Source of the DNA: CAYLMG01 sp964493425
GTDB taxonomy: Bacteria > Planctomycetota > Phycisphaerae > Sedimentisphaerales > Anaerobacaceae
Reading direction: 5' to 3'
Length of the DNA stretch: 64,000 bases
NCBI GenBank assembly: GCA_964493425.1
Contig: CAZBMW010000004.1
Coordinates: 94,566 to 158,565 of the forward strand
Positions 9,075-17,740 of this stretch are shown piece after piece. The notes beneath the pieces were generated by a model. That model worked only from the letters and a program-made list of their open reading frames with translations. It was not told the DNA's origin and searched no databases. The number at the start of each line of letters is the position of its first letter. The stretch's first letter is position 1. A program made the position numbers and the translations under genes.

Positions 9075-10052
9075 ATGTCCGACGCAACAGTCATACTTAC
9101 AAGATGTGAAGAATACGACAACACCAAAATAGCGAAAGAGCTGCAAAGGCATTTTGAGCTTCTCGGCGGCCTTGAGAAATTTATCAAACGAGGTGACAAT
9201 GTCCTTCTTAAACCTAATTTTATCGCTCCGCGCTCGGCACATCACGCGACACAAACTCATCCCGCTGTTATAATCGAGACGGTGAAACTGCTGAAAGATT
9301 TCGGCGCAAAACCATTCGTTGCAGACTCGCCTGCCTGGTCAAACGTCGAAAACTGCATCAAAAAACTCAAACTCCAGGAACCCCTGAAAAAGCTCAACGT
9401 CCCATATAAACAGCTCAAAAGGGCTAAAAAATGTAAAATCGGCGACAACATCGTCGGGGTAAGCTCGCTCGCTCTCGAAGCAGATGTAATTATAAACCTG
9501 CCGAAATTCAAATCACATCAGCAGCTTGTTGCAACCTTCGCTGTAAAAAATATGTTCGGGACCGTTTGCGGAAAGAGAAAAGCGATATGGCATTTTAGAA
9601 AAGGAAAAGAGGCTGAAAAGTTTTGTCACTTTCTTATAGATATTTTCAAATACCTCAATCCCGCTCTGACGATTATAGACGCTGTGCACGTGATGGACGG
9701 CGGCGGCCCAATCCGAGGCAGAAGCAGGCCGCTCGGCTATCTTATCAGCGGCACAGAACCCATTGCACTCGAAACCGTCTGTGCCAAGCTGATAAATCTT
9801 AAGCCTGATGATGTACCGATTATCAAAACAGCAAAAAGCATCGGTTTCGGCTGCTCTGATTTCGAAAAAATTGAAATTCTCGGCGACGGCTTACCTGAAA
9901 AACCGTGCACCGACTTCGAATTGCCCAAGCTTATCCCGATAAGATTTTCTTTTATACACGTCTGCAAAAGTATTGCAAAACAAATCGTCCTGCTCGCAAA
10001 ATCCGCAGTGAAAATTAATCGCAAAAGAAAACTCAACAGAACTCGACACTAA
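9075..10052 (+). CDS. DUF362 family protein
   Basis: 325 residues matching the DUF362 family: LLKPNFIAPRSAHHATQTHP near residue 45, VADSPAW, the central LPKFKSHQQL and AVKNMFGTVCG segments, and DAVHVMDGGGPIRG around residue 210. Many members carry an additional ferredoxin domain; none is visible here, and the few cysteines are scattered. The biochemical role of the family is not settled. The gene follows the lipoprotein gene after six bases with no ribosome site of its own, suggesting translational coupling. Confidence 0.82.
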   Translation: MSDATVILTRCEEYDNTKIAKELQRHFELLGGLEKFIKRGDNVLLKPNFIAPRSAHHATQTHPAVIIETVKLLKDFGAKPFVADSPAWSNVENCIKKLKLQEPLKKLNVPYKQLKRAKKCKIGDNIVGVSSLALEADVIINLPKFKSHQQLVATFAVKNMFGTVCGKRKAIWHFRKGKEAEKFCHFLIDIFKYLNPALTIIDAVHVMDGGGPIRGRSRPLGYLISGTEPIALETVCAKLINLKPDDVPIIKTAKSIGFGCSDFEKIEILGDGLPEKPCTDFELPKLIPIRFSFIHVCKSIAKQIVLLAKSAVKINRKRKLNRTRH

Positions 10053-10062
10053 TCTCTAAGAG

Positions 10063-10090
10063 TTGACTCAAGTGCATTTTTTTGGATAAT
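10063..10090 (+). promoter_or_regulatory. Sigma70-type promoter for tsaD, predicted leaderless
   Basis: TTGACT (10063-10068), 16 bases, GATAAT (10085-10090). The ATG at 10100 follows the -10 box by 9 bases, and no Shine-Dalgarno sequence precedes it. Confidence 0.6.
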
Positions 10091-10099
10091 ATCATTCTT

Positions 10100-11188
10100 A
10101 TGCGAACGAAAAGTAAATCCTTAAACCAGATACAAGCTGCAAACAGTGAATCAAAAGAAACGATTAACATTCTGGGTATTGAGACAAGCTGTGACGAGAC
10201 GGCGGCGGCCATTGTTGCAGACGGCAAAATTATCAAATCATCGGTAATCGCATCACAAGATAAGCTGCACGAAAAATACGGCGGAGTCGTTCCTGAAATC
10301 GCATCACGCGCTCATATCGAACAAATATACCCCGTAATAAAAGAGGCAATCGAACAGGCAAAAATATCGCCCGAACAAATCAATGCCATCGCAGTAGCCA
10401 ATCAGCCCGGATTGACCGTTGCACTTATAATCGGTGTCACCGCCGCTAAGACCTTAAGCTTTGCCTGGGATAAACCTCTGATTGCCATTGACCACCTGCA
10501 CGCACATATGCAGTCAGCAATTCTTTCGGAAGTTGATATCAAGCTGCCCGCTGTTGCACTAATTGTTTCCGGCGGGCATACAAGTCTCTATGATTATAAA
10601 TCGCCTCTTGCGCCGAAACTTTTGGGCTGTACGATAGACGACGCGGCAGGCGAGGCATTCGACAAAGTCGCTGCAATATTGAAACTTGCCTACCCTGGCG
10701 GGCCTGCAATAGAAAAAATCGCAAAAAAAGGAAATCTCGAAGCAATAAAATTTCCCCGTACGATGCTCGGCAAAGACTCGCTCGACTTTTCTTTCAGCGG
10801 TATTAAAACCGCTGTCCTTTATTACTGCAGAGGTCAGGATATGAAAGGTGAAAATAAGGTTGATTCAATGAGCAAAGAGGAAATTGCCGATATCGCAGCT
10901 TCCTTCCAGGCGGCGATCGTCGATGTTCTCGTTGAAAAGACAAAACTGGCAGCAAAAAAAACAAGGGCTGAAACAGTGCTGCTTGGCGGCGGCGTCGCTG
11001 CAAATTCAGCTTTAAGAAACAAGCTGCAAAAAATGTGCAATGAGCTTAGGCCGTCAGCAACACTTTTAACTGCTGAGAAGCAATATTGCACTGATAACGC
11101 AGTTATGGTAGCCTCTTTAGCCTATCATAAATATAAGGCTGGGATTTTCGCCGATTTAACTATTGAACCGAAGGCTCACAGTGAATAA
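10100..11188 (+). CDS. tsaD: tRNA N6-adenosine threonylcarbamoyltransferase
   Basis: 362 residues. TsaD transfers the threonylcarbamoyl group to A37 of tRNAs reading ANN codons, working with TsaB/TsaE. Family marks: LGIETSCDETAAAIV, the metal-binding HLHAHMQSA motif, VSGGHTSLY, the nucleotide-site DDAAGEAFDKVA, and the C-terminal LLGGGVAANSALR. The ATG at 10100 is supported by a promoter placed for leaderless transcription; it leaves about 23 residues before the conserved start, a little longer than usual. A TTG at 10082 is in frame but lies inside the promoter. TsaB and TsaE are not in this window. Confidence 0.93.
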   Translation: MRTKSKSLNQIQAANSESKETINILGIETSCDETAAAIVADGKIIKSSVIASQDKLHEKYGGVVPEIASRAHIEQIYPVIKEAIEQAKISPEQINAIAVANQPGLTVALIIGVTAAKTLSFAWDKPLIAIDHLHAHMQSAILSEVDIKLPAVALIVSGGHTSLYDYKSPLAPKLLGCTIDDAAGEAFDKVAAILKLAYPGGPAIEKIAKKGNLEAIKFPRTMLGKDSLDFSFSGIKTAVLYYCRGQDMKGENKVDSMSKEEIADIAASFQAAIVDVLVEKTKLAAKKTRAETVLLGGGVAANSALRNKLQKMCNELRPSATLLTAEKQYCTDNAVMVASLAYHKYKAGIFADLTIEPKAHSE

Positions 11189-11200
11189 AAAAGTGCAGAA

Positions 11201-11962
11201 ATGGATACCGAACAGCTAAAGAAATTATTAGAACAGGTCAAAGCCGGACAAATCGATATCAACGAGGCTGTGAATAAATTGCGACACCTGCCTTACGAGG
11301 AGCTCGGCTTTGCCAGAATCGACCATCACCGCCAGCTCCGCAGAGGATTTGCCGAGACAATCTATTGTCCCGGCAAAACAGGTAAACAGGTTGCCGAAAT
11401 ATTCTCGAGGATGGCTGGAAAGGGAAGCAACGTCCTCGCTACACGTGCAACAGAACAGGTCTATAAAGCCGTTGCGAAAAAGATTCCAAACGCACGATAC
11501 GAAAAAGATGCAAGGGCAATCGTACTCGAACAAAAGAAACCAACGCCGAGCAAGAATGCGATACCGATTGTCACGGCAGGCACAGCCGACTTACCTGTAG
11601 CGGCCGAGGCGAAGGTTACGTGCGAGATTATGGGCCAGAAGACCGAGCTTATCTGCGATGTAGGCGTAGCGGGACTGCACCGAATTATAAGCAGTCTGCC
11701 GAAACTACAAAATGCAAATGTCATTATCGTCGTAGCTGGTATGGAAGGTGCATTGGCCAGCGTTGTGGGCGGTCTTGTAAGCTGCCCTGTGATTGCCGTA
11801 CCCACAAGCGTCGGTTACGGCGCCAGCTTCGAAGGCCTGTCCGCCCTTTTGACAATGCTGAACTCCTGCGCAGCAGGTGTCACTGTTGTCAATATCGACA
11901 ACGGATTCTCTGCCGGCCTTACCGCAACATTAATAAACAAAAAAATAGAAGAAGGAAAATAA
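11201..11962 (+). CDS. larB: Nickel pincer cofactor biosynthesis carboxylase LarB
   Basis: 253 residues. LarB carboxylates the pyridinium ring of nicotinic acid adenine dinucleotide, the first step to the nickel-pincer cofactor of lactate racemase. The C-terminal half is AIR-carboxylase (PurE)-like: IPIVTAGTADLPVAAEA, DVGVAGLHRI, VVAGMEGALASVVGGL, VPTSVGYG. The N-terminal part includes the conserved GFARIDHHRQLRRGFAETIYC segment. It starts 12 bases after tsaD and is probably in its transcript. larE lies 12 kb downstream; larC and larA are not seen here. Confidence 0.92.
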   Translation: MDTEQLKKLLEQVKAGQIDINEAVNKLRHLPYEELGFARIDHHRQLRRGFAETIYCPGKTGKQVAEIFSRMAGKGSNVLATRATEQVYKAVAKKIPNARYEKDARAIVLEQKKPTPSKNAIPIVTAGTADLPVAAEAKVTCEIMGQKTELICDVGVAGLHRIISSLPKLQNANVIIVVAGMEGALASVVGGLVSCPVIAVPTSVGYGASFEGLSALLTMLNSCAAGVTVVNIDNGFSAGLTATLINKKIEEGK

Positions 11963-12146
11963 AAAAGGAGACAGAATACAGGAGACAGGAAACAGCAGAC
12001 CCAAGACTTCAGACTCAAAACCTACGGGAGATAAGTGCAATATTATCCCTACCTCGCATTTTTGGCAAAGCCGCTAACGTGGCCATCGCCGGCGGGAATG
12101 GAGCACAGCGGAATTGCGGTCAGGTACAGCGCATTATTAGACACGT

Positions 12147-13538
12147 TCACTTTAATTGCTCAAAAGTTGCGTTCTTGCCTGCTTCGCGACGTGCCCCGAA
12201 GACGAATACAGCCCGCATCTGAGGCCTCAGCAGTTTAACTCGTTCCTCGTAGGAGCCGCCAGACGATAGTGTATACTGGAACACATCGTCTCCCTGATCT
12301 ATCAGTAATGCATCAATCGCACCGTAAGAACGTATATTTTGGACTGCGGATTCAAGAGTCTGGCCCCTCCGTCCAGCAAGGCCGCCCACCGCCAACGCTA
12401 GAATGTTCCCCGCTTCATTAAGACCGACTAGGCTATAAGCATACACATTACGAAACAACTTCACTTCTACCAGTTCATCGGTCTCTTCACGAAAGCGCCA
12501 CGTTCCGTTGCTATAGCGTAGCAAGCGGTCTCGTTGCTTGTCTTCTCTGTAGCCTTGGCTTTCAAAAATTTCTCGTATGTAGTCTGGGTCGGCACCCATG
12601 TGCTGGAACTGTCTATTCAAAAGAACGGGTTCATTGAGGGAGGCCCTACGAATTGCCAAGTTTTCCAGCAACTCAGCCTCTCCGAACCAGACGTCATCGT
12701 ATTGTCTCTCACCAAAGAAACGTCTTGGACGTTGATTTGGTTCATTTTTTGTTTTGCTTTTCGGATTCAAATTGGGGAGCTTGAACAGGTGGCGGACATC
12801 AGCTATTTGCTCCACGATACCACTAAATTCCACCAACTCGCCTTCCCGGAGTAGCTGAGTCCCGTACACGGCAAACTCGATGTCGTCTGTAACATCCGCC
12901 TGCTCCCTTACCAGGAGTACTCGTTTTGTGAGGAAGTTAAAGATAAGGGTTTGAATCCGAACCGCTCCGTCTTTGTACTTGACAAGACAAGTGTACTGCC
13001 TAGGAGGTACTCGATTAACATGATCTTCGGGGAGGCCGATGAAAGTCGGCCTGTTATCGGTGAATGGAGAGCACAAATATGCAACATACCACTCGTTCAT
13101 GGTGAGGTTCCCACAGCCTTGCATTCCTACAATGGAGTAGTTCGGATAGGTTTTCTCGAAATAGGAGTGATAGTCGGGGAGATTGTCGGAAGACGTCGTG
13201 AGCCAGTCAAGGTACAAGAGTCGCTGCTGAGCATCACTCGGTTCCATCAGCTTTTGTTGTTGCTTCTGCTTAATCTCTTCTCTCCATTTCGAAACAGAAT
13301 CTTGGAGCATTTTTCTGGCCTCTTTGTTAATGAGCCAAGTGCTTTTCCTCTGTTCCAGCGGATCACTAATCTTACGCGACTGAGTCTCCCGATCAATCAT
13401 CCAAGGCGAACCTTGGCCGTTTCGATGAATGCCCGGACCGTATTCAAAGCCCTTCGAGTAGAGAAGGAAAATCTCCTCCTTCAACTCATTAGAGAAAGTT
13501 ACAAGGCTCATAGGGAGAAACTCATGTGCCTTTGGCAT
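12147..13538 (-). CDS. Uncharacterised protein with NAGPA-like C-terminal domain
   Basis: 463 residues, preceded by a strong AGGAGG six bases before the ATG. The N-terminal 350 residues are unfamiliar and without signal peptide. The last ~100 residues follow the order of motifs in phosphodiester glycosidase (NAGPA-type) domains: an NILALAVGG strand, a GxTLESAVQNIRSYGAIDALLI helix-strand unit, then a loop and RAVFVFGAR. In NAGPA proteins the central motif is LDGGGS; here it reads IDQGDDV, so the classic Gly/Ser loop is missing and activity is doubtful. It stands on the opposite strand to larB and nnrD, beside a retropepsin-like gene, and the pair looks inserted. Function unknown. Confidence 0.68.
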   Translation of the reverse strand: MPKAHEFLPMSLVTFSNELKEEIFLLYSKGFEYGPGIHRNGQGSPWMIDRETQSRKISDPLEQRKSTWLINKEARKMLQDSVSKWREEIKQKQQQKLMEPSDAQQRLLYLDWLTTSSDNLPDYHSYFEKTYPNYSIVGMQGCGNLTMNEWYVAYLCSPFTDNRPTFIGLPEDHVNRVPPRQYTCLVKYKDGAVRIQTLIFNFLTKRVLLVREQADVTDDIEFAVYGTQLLREGELVEFSGIVEQIADVRHLFKLPNLNPKSKTKNEPNQRPRRFFGERQYDDVWFGEAELLENLAIRRASLNEPVLLNRQFQHMGADPDYIREIFESQGYREDKQRDRLLRYSNGTWRFREETDELVEVKLFRNVYAYSLVGLNEAGNILALAVGGLAGRRGQTLESAVQNIRSYGAIDALLIDQGDDVFQYTLSSGGSYEERVKLLRPQMRAVFVFGARREAGKNATFEQLK

Positions 13539-13625
13539 CCTAGCCTCCTATATCTGTATTCGGTGTCTAACAATAATTAGCTTGATCCGCATAAAATGCG
13601 GAACTTCAATTTCCTGCCCGTATAT

Positions 13626-14003
13626 TTAAAATTCTACAAATTCTTCCGGATAATGTGACAGATCCAGTTTCTCTTGTTCGGGAATCAGCCTTATACCCCA
13701 CTGTTGCACCGCCAATGCACCAAAAAGAATTTCAATGGGAGTTCCATTTTCATCATTCCCAATTTCATCGATAACCATCGCGTGAGTGGATATTCGTCGT
13801 CCTTCTATTTCAGCCCCTAAAGGTGCTGTTTCAGTTGTTTCTTTAACCTGTCCACCTATCGCAGAGCGAAACGGTTTTTTGATTTTTGAAGTTATCAATA
13901 ATGAAGATACTGAGGGAACAACATAAGTATTGCGTGCACCTGTATCAAATAATGTCCAGCATTCTCGTCCATTGACGTTGATCATTTGACGTACTCTTCC
14001 CAT
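13626..14003 (-). CDS. Retropepsin-like aspartic protease
   Basis: 125 residues. The active-site triad is visible as LFDTGARNTYV near residue 20, and the second conserved element as ILFGALAVQQWGIRL near residue 100, the pattern of small bacterial clan AA peptidases that act as dimers. The ATG at 14003 is chosen because GAGG lies 9 bases upstream; an in-frame ATG at 14018 has no such site. No signal peptide, so a cytoplasmic location is expected. It sits upstream of, and in the same direction as, the 463-residue NAGPA-like gene (87 bases apart); whether the two act together is unknown. Confidence 0.78.
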   Translation of the reverse strand: MGRVRQMINVNGRECWTLFDTGARNTYVVPSVSSLLITSKIKKPFRSAIGGQVKETTETAPLGAEIEGRRISTHAMVIDEIGNDENGTPIEILFGALAVQQWGIRLIPEQEKLDLSHYPEEFVEF

Positions 14004-14068
14004 TGTAAAAATCCTCATTACTATATTTACTTATTATAAACTTTCCTGTTTGCTTGTCAAATCTTTTA

Positions 14069-14097
14069 TTGACTATATCCTGCATTACTTGTAATAT
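14069..14097 (+). promoter_or_regulatory. Sigma70-type promoter for nnrD, predicted leaderless
   Basis: TTGACT (14069-14074), 17 bases, TAATAT (14092-14097), then 10 bases to the ATG at 14108. No Shine-Dalgarno sequence is present. Confidence 0.6.
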
Positions 14098-14107
14098 AAC
14101 TCTCAAA

Positions 14108-14971
14108 ATGAAATTAATAGAAACAATACCAAAACTGCAAACGAGAAAACACAACGCTCACAAAGGCGACTTCGGAAAGATATGTATTATAGGCGGCAGT
14201 ATCGGTTTCAGCGGAGCCGCTGCGCTTGCTGGACGTTCAGCCCTGCGTGCAGGCGCAGGATTAGTGCGCGTGGCTGTGCCAAAATCTGTTCTGCCAATCG
14301 TCGCCTCAATCGAACCATCTTATACAACTATTGCGCTTGCGGAAGATAATCAGGGGCGAATATCAAAAAAAGCAATCAATCAAATCTTAACCGCTGTCGA
14401 GGAAAATGATTGTTTAGCCTTCGGGCCGGGTGTCGGCGTAAGCGGTGACCTGCAGCAAATTCTCTATACTCTTATTGCTCAACAGGAAAAACCCACAGTA
14501 ATCGATGCCGACGGTCTGAACAACCTCGCAAAAATAACAGATTGGCCCCAAAAACGAAAAGCAAAACTGATATTGACGCCCCACCCCGGCGAAATGAAAA
14601 GACTGTGGGCCGGACTTTTCAGAGAACCACAGCCGTCGGAGCGTCAAACACAGGCGGTACAATTAGCCGCACGCAGCGGAACAATTGTAGCATTAAAAGG
14701 TGCAGGTACGGTTGTAACTGATGGAGAAAAAGTGTATATCAACAAGACAGGCAATCCCGGTATGGCATCTGCCGGCTCTGGTGACGTTCTAACAGGCTGT
14801 ATCGCAGCACTTTCAGGACAGGGGCTGAGCTGTCTTGATGCCGCTATCCTCGGCGTCTATATTCACGGCCTGGCCGGTGACATCGCCGCCGAAAATAAGG
14901 GCCAGATAAGCTTAATCGCTACCGATATAATTGATGCATTACCGCAAGCCTTCCAAAAACATCAAGGTTAA
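14108..14971 (+). CDS. nnrD: ADP/ATP-dependent NAD(P)H-hydrate dehydratase
   Basis: 287 residues. NnrD converts the damaged S-NAD(P)H hydrate back to NAD(P)H using ADP or ATP. The ribokinase-like fold is evident: KGDFGKICIIGGSIGFSGAA, AGAGLVRVAVP, FGPGVGV, VIDADGLN, LTPHPGEMKRL and the catalytic loop NPGMASAGSGDVLTG. In many bacteria this domain is fused to the NnrE epimerase; here the epimerase half is absent, so it must be encoded elsewhere. An upstream in-frame TTG at 14054 overlaps the -35 region, so ATG 14108 is preferred. Confidence 0.92.
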   Translation: MKLIETIPKLQTRKHNAHKGDFGKICIIGGSIGFSGAAALAGRSALRAGAGLVRVAVPKSVLPIVASIEPSYTTIALAEDNQGRISKKAINQILTAVEENDCLAFGPGVGVSGDLQQILYTLIAQQEKPTVIDADGLNNLAKITDWPQKRKAKLILTPHPGEMKRLWAGLFREPQPSERQTQAVQLAARSGTIVALKGAGTVVTDGEKVYINKTGNPGMASAGSGDVLTGCIAALSGQGLSCLDAAILGVYIHGLAGDIAAENKGQISLIATDIIDALPQAFQKHQG

Positions 14972-15004
14972 GCCAGCCATTGATAAAAAGCAAAGTTGGA
15001 AATG

Positions 15005-17443
15005 CTATTTTGTTTTAATTGTTATGGTATCTGATTCGAGAGCTGTTACACTTGCCCTGAGGGTAACAGTGCCCCGCTGTTTCGTTGATTGCAGGATGAG
15101 CAGTCCCCTGCCCTGCCAGCTCGAATGCGAGGACGCCTGATGAGACTCATGGCTGTTCGGATTAGCATTACCCACGCCTATAATCTTCGCTGGTCCTTCG
15201 ACCTCGAACGTCACCGCAACCTCGCTGTCCGGAACAAAAATGCCTTTAGCATCGACTATGCGAAATTCAATATGAGCTATATCCCTGCCGTCAGCAATTA
15301 ACTGTTCCGTATCCGCCAGCAGCTTAATCCCCGCGGGCTTGCCTGCTGTTTGTAAACTGTACTCGCAAACCGCACTGCCGTTACGTCTGCCGACGGCTTT
15401 TAATGTGCCGCTCTCGAATGGCACCCGCCAGCTCAGTACACGTCCCCTGGCATCGCTGCTGGTTTTGGAAGACAAAGATTTGCCATTTAGAAAAAGCTCT
15501 ACCTCGTCGCAGTTCGTATAGCAATACACCCTAATTCGTTCACCTTCTGTCCAATTCCAGTGCGAGTGAACCTCGCGCCGCCTGCGGCGTGAAGGTTCCT
15601 GTCGTTCTGTTCTCGCCCTGCCTCGACAGGCCAGATAGACCATCGGCTCATCCGTCCAGATACTCTGTCGAAACCAGGCCTGCGGCTTTTTAACTCCGCA
15701 CAAATCACACAAGGCGCGAGGCCAGGACCTGTTAGGCCAGGCATCTGCCTCACCTAAATAATCGATACCCGTCCATATAAATTGACCGGATATATAATCA
15801 TTATTTTCCACAGCCTCCCAGGCAGAAAGTGAAGAATCATTCTCACTGCCTATGATGCACCGGCCGGGATAATCATTATGGTCTTGAGCATAATGCCCCT
15901 CCTGATAATTATAGCCCGCGACGTCAAAAAGCTGTGCAAATCCTACGGCATTGGAAACCGATACATCCGCCATTGCTGCTGTCACCAGCCTGGTGGTGTC
16001 TATTTCCTTAACCGCCTTGACCAGAACCTTTCCATACTTTGTCAGATTTTCCGCCGATGGCCTGTTCGGCTCATAACGCTCACCAAGAGACGGATGAGAG
16101 AAGGGGTCATTTGGATAATCAACTTCATTCGCGATGCTCCAGAGAATAATCGACGGATGATTGCGGTCGCGTCTGACCATATCCTGAATATCACGTACCG
16201 CCCACTGCTCGAATACCTCGTTGTAACCAGCCTTAGCTGCTGTGCCTATATTTCGGCCTTCAATCCATTTATTTTTGCCCGGCGTGAACTCATCAAACGC
16301 CTCATCCATAACCAAAAATCCCATCCGGTCGCACAAATCCAAAAATTCAGGTGCCGGCGGATTGTGGCTCGTTCGAATTGCGTTTGCGCCGATTTGCCTC
16401 ATTAACTCAAGCCGGCGTTTCCACACCTTTACAGGCACCGCTGCACCGACACAGCCGCCGTCATGATGAAGACAGACACCTTTGATTTTTACATTCCTGC
16501 CGTTCAGGAAAAAACCTTCATCCGGGTCAAAGCGAAAGTCCCGGATGCCGAAAGGCGTAATCGTGCTATCAACAACATCACCGTCTGCTTTTATCGTGCT
16601 TTTCAGCTTGTACAGATGCGGTGACTCAATGTCCCAGATTTGCGGATTACTTACTGAAAGCTGATGCCTGATAACCTTTTGCTCACCTGTAGTTAACGGA
16701 TGTCTCGTCGTCTGGCTGGCAACAATTTTATCCCGCTGGTCAATGATATCTGATTGAAGCTGAAAAACTTTTCGGTTTTTGTCATAGTTATTGACCGTGG
16801 TTTCAACTCTAACTCGCGCTTTCGATTGTTCAATAACATCTGTGGTGACGTAGACTCCCCAATGAGCGATATGCAACGGGTCAGTTATCCTCAGCCGGAC
16901 GTTACGATAAATACCTGAGCCAGTGTACCAGCGGGAATCGGCAAACTGCGAATGGTCCACTCGAACTGCAATAACGTTCGTCTCAGGAGCGAAGTTTATA
17001 TGTTCAGTCAAATCATATTGAAAACTCGAATACCCGTAAGGCCTTTTACCAAGATAATGACCGTTAATCCAAACCTCCGAGTTGTTATATACTCCGTCGA
17101 ATTCTATCGCAATCAATTTACCTTTAAGCGAGGGATTGATCTGAAAGCTTTTTCGATACCAGGCTACTCCTCCGGGCAGAAAGCCTGTCCCGCTCGCATA
17201 CTCCGCACTATATGGCCCTTCAATGCTCCAGTCGTGAGGCAGACTTAACAGTCGCCATTCGCTATCGTCGTATCGGGGATTTATCGCTTGTTTGAAATCG
17301 CCTTTTTGAAATTTCCAGTCAAAACCAAATTCGATTTCTCTCCGGCCCTTGTTTACAGTCTCGGTTGTATTAACACAGCCGCTCACGACAAGCAAAACGC
17401 CGATAAGAGCCGCTTCCCATTTTTTAACACTGTTTTTTCTCAT
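15005..17443 (-). CDS. GH2 beta-galactosidase-like lipoprotein
   Basis: 812 residues with a lipoprotein signal (hydrophobic run, then VVSGC, Cys 23), so membrane-anchored outside the cytoplasm. Domains: sugar-binding jelly roll (about 35-190), immunoglobulin-like (190-300), TIM barrel (300-600), then further beta domains. The acid/base is Glu440 in WSIANEV and the nucleophile Glu534 in IIGSEN. It should release terminal beta-linked galactose or a related sugar; specificity is not readable. Around residues 605-625 an Arg-rich run that does not fit the fold coincides with a palindromic DNA insertion (15568-15630). It runs convergent to nnrD; a tRNA-Ser lies upstream. Confidence 0.9.
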   Translation of the reverse strand: MRKNSVKKWEAALIGVLLVVSGCVNTTETVNKGRREIEFGFDWKFQKGDFKQAINPRYDDSEWRLLSLPHDWSIEGPYSAEYASGTGFLPGGVAWYRKSFQINPSLKGKLIAIEFDGVYNNSEVWINGHYLGKRPYGYSSFQYDLTEHINFAPETNVIAVRVDHSQFADSRWYTGSGIYRNVRLRITDPLHIAHWGVYVTTDVIEQSKARVRVETTVNNYDKNRKVFQLQSDIIDQRDKIVASQTTRHPLTTGEQKVIRHQLSVSNPQIWDIESPHLYKLKSTIKADGDVVDSTITPFGIRDFRFDPDEGFFLNGRNVKIKGVCLHHDGGCVGAAVPVKVWKRRLELMRQIGANAIRTSHNPPAPEFLDLCDRMGFLVMDEAFDEFTPGKNKWIEGRNIGTAAKAGYNEVFEQWAVRDIQDMVRRDRNHPSIILWSIANEVDYPNDPFSHPSLGERYEPNRPSAENLTKYGKVLVKAVKEIDTTRLVTAAMADVSVSNAVGFAQLFDVAGYNYQEGHYAQDHNDYPGRCIIGSENDSSLSAWEAVENNDYISGQFIWTGIDYLGEADAWPNRSWPRALCDLCGVKKPQAWFRQSIWTDEPMVYLACRGRARTERQEPSRRRRREVHSHWNWTEGERIRVYCYTNCDEVELFLNGKSLSSKTSSDARGRVLSWRVPFESGTLKAVGRRNGSAVCEYSLQTAGKPAGIKLLADTEQLIADGRDIAHIEFRIVDAKGIFVPDSEVAVTFEVEGPAKIIGVGNANPNSHESHQASSHSSWQGRGLLILQSTKQRGTVTLRASVTALESDTITIKTK
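15568..15630. repeat. Palindromic element inserted in frame in the GH2 gene
   Basis: Two back-to-back hairpins: GAACCT...AGGTTC enclosing GCCGC/GCGGC (15568-15598), then CCTGTCG...CGACAGG (15598-15630). The span is about 63 bases, a multiple of three, and encodes an Arg-rich stretch unlike the rest of the protein. This is the look of a small palindromic repeat tolerated inside a coding sequence; copies elsewhere were not seen in the window. Confidence 0.45.
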
Positions 17444-17501
17444 TCTACGACCTCACGAAATATATATTTTTCCCCCGCCGATTTCAGGATAACAGCTTTA
17501 A

Positions 17502-17590
17502 CGGAGAGGGCGGGATTCGAACCCGCGGTCCCGACTAATCGGGACACCGGTTTTCGAAACCGGCTCCATCAGCCGCTCGGACACCTCTCC
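17502..17590 (-). tRNA. tRNA-Ser (CGA)
   Basis: Minus-strand cloverleaf with acceptor GGAGAGG/CCTCTCC, anticodon stem CCGGT/ACCGG around loop TTCGAAA (anticodon CGA), a long variable arm (TCCCGA...TCGGGA) typical of class II tRNAs, and T arm GCGGGTTCGAATCCCGC. Discriminator G; CCA not encoded. Confidence 0.95.
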
Positions 17591-17740
17591 GAATTTCGAA
17601 ACTGCCGTATAATATAATAAATCGATAATAAATCAAAAAGCAAAAACTTAATCTATACTCAGAACAGGTTTTTGATTTTCAAAACAAACGTTTTCTGCTA
17701 AAATCCTATTGCCTGTTAAAAATGTACCGGAGCTTTCGAA

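Noticed and set aside
11620..12222. 200-residue Arg/Cys-rich plus-strand ORF
   Set aside because: Frame-shifted shadow of larB running into the spacer; composition is unlike a real protein.
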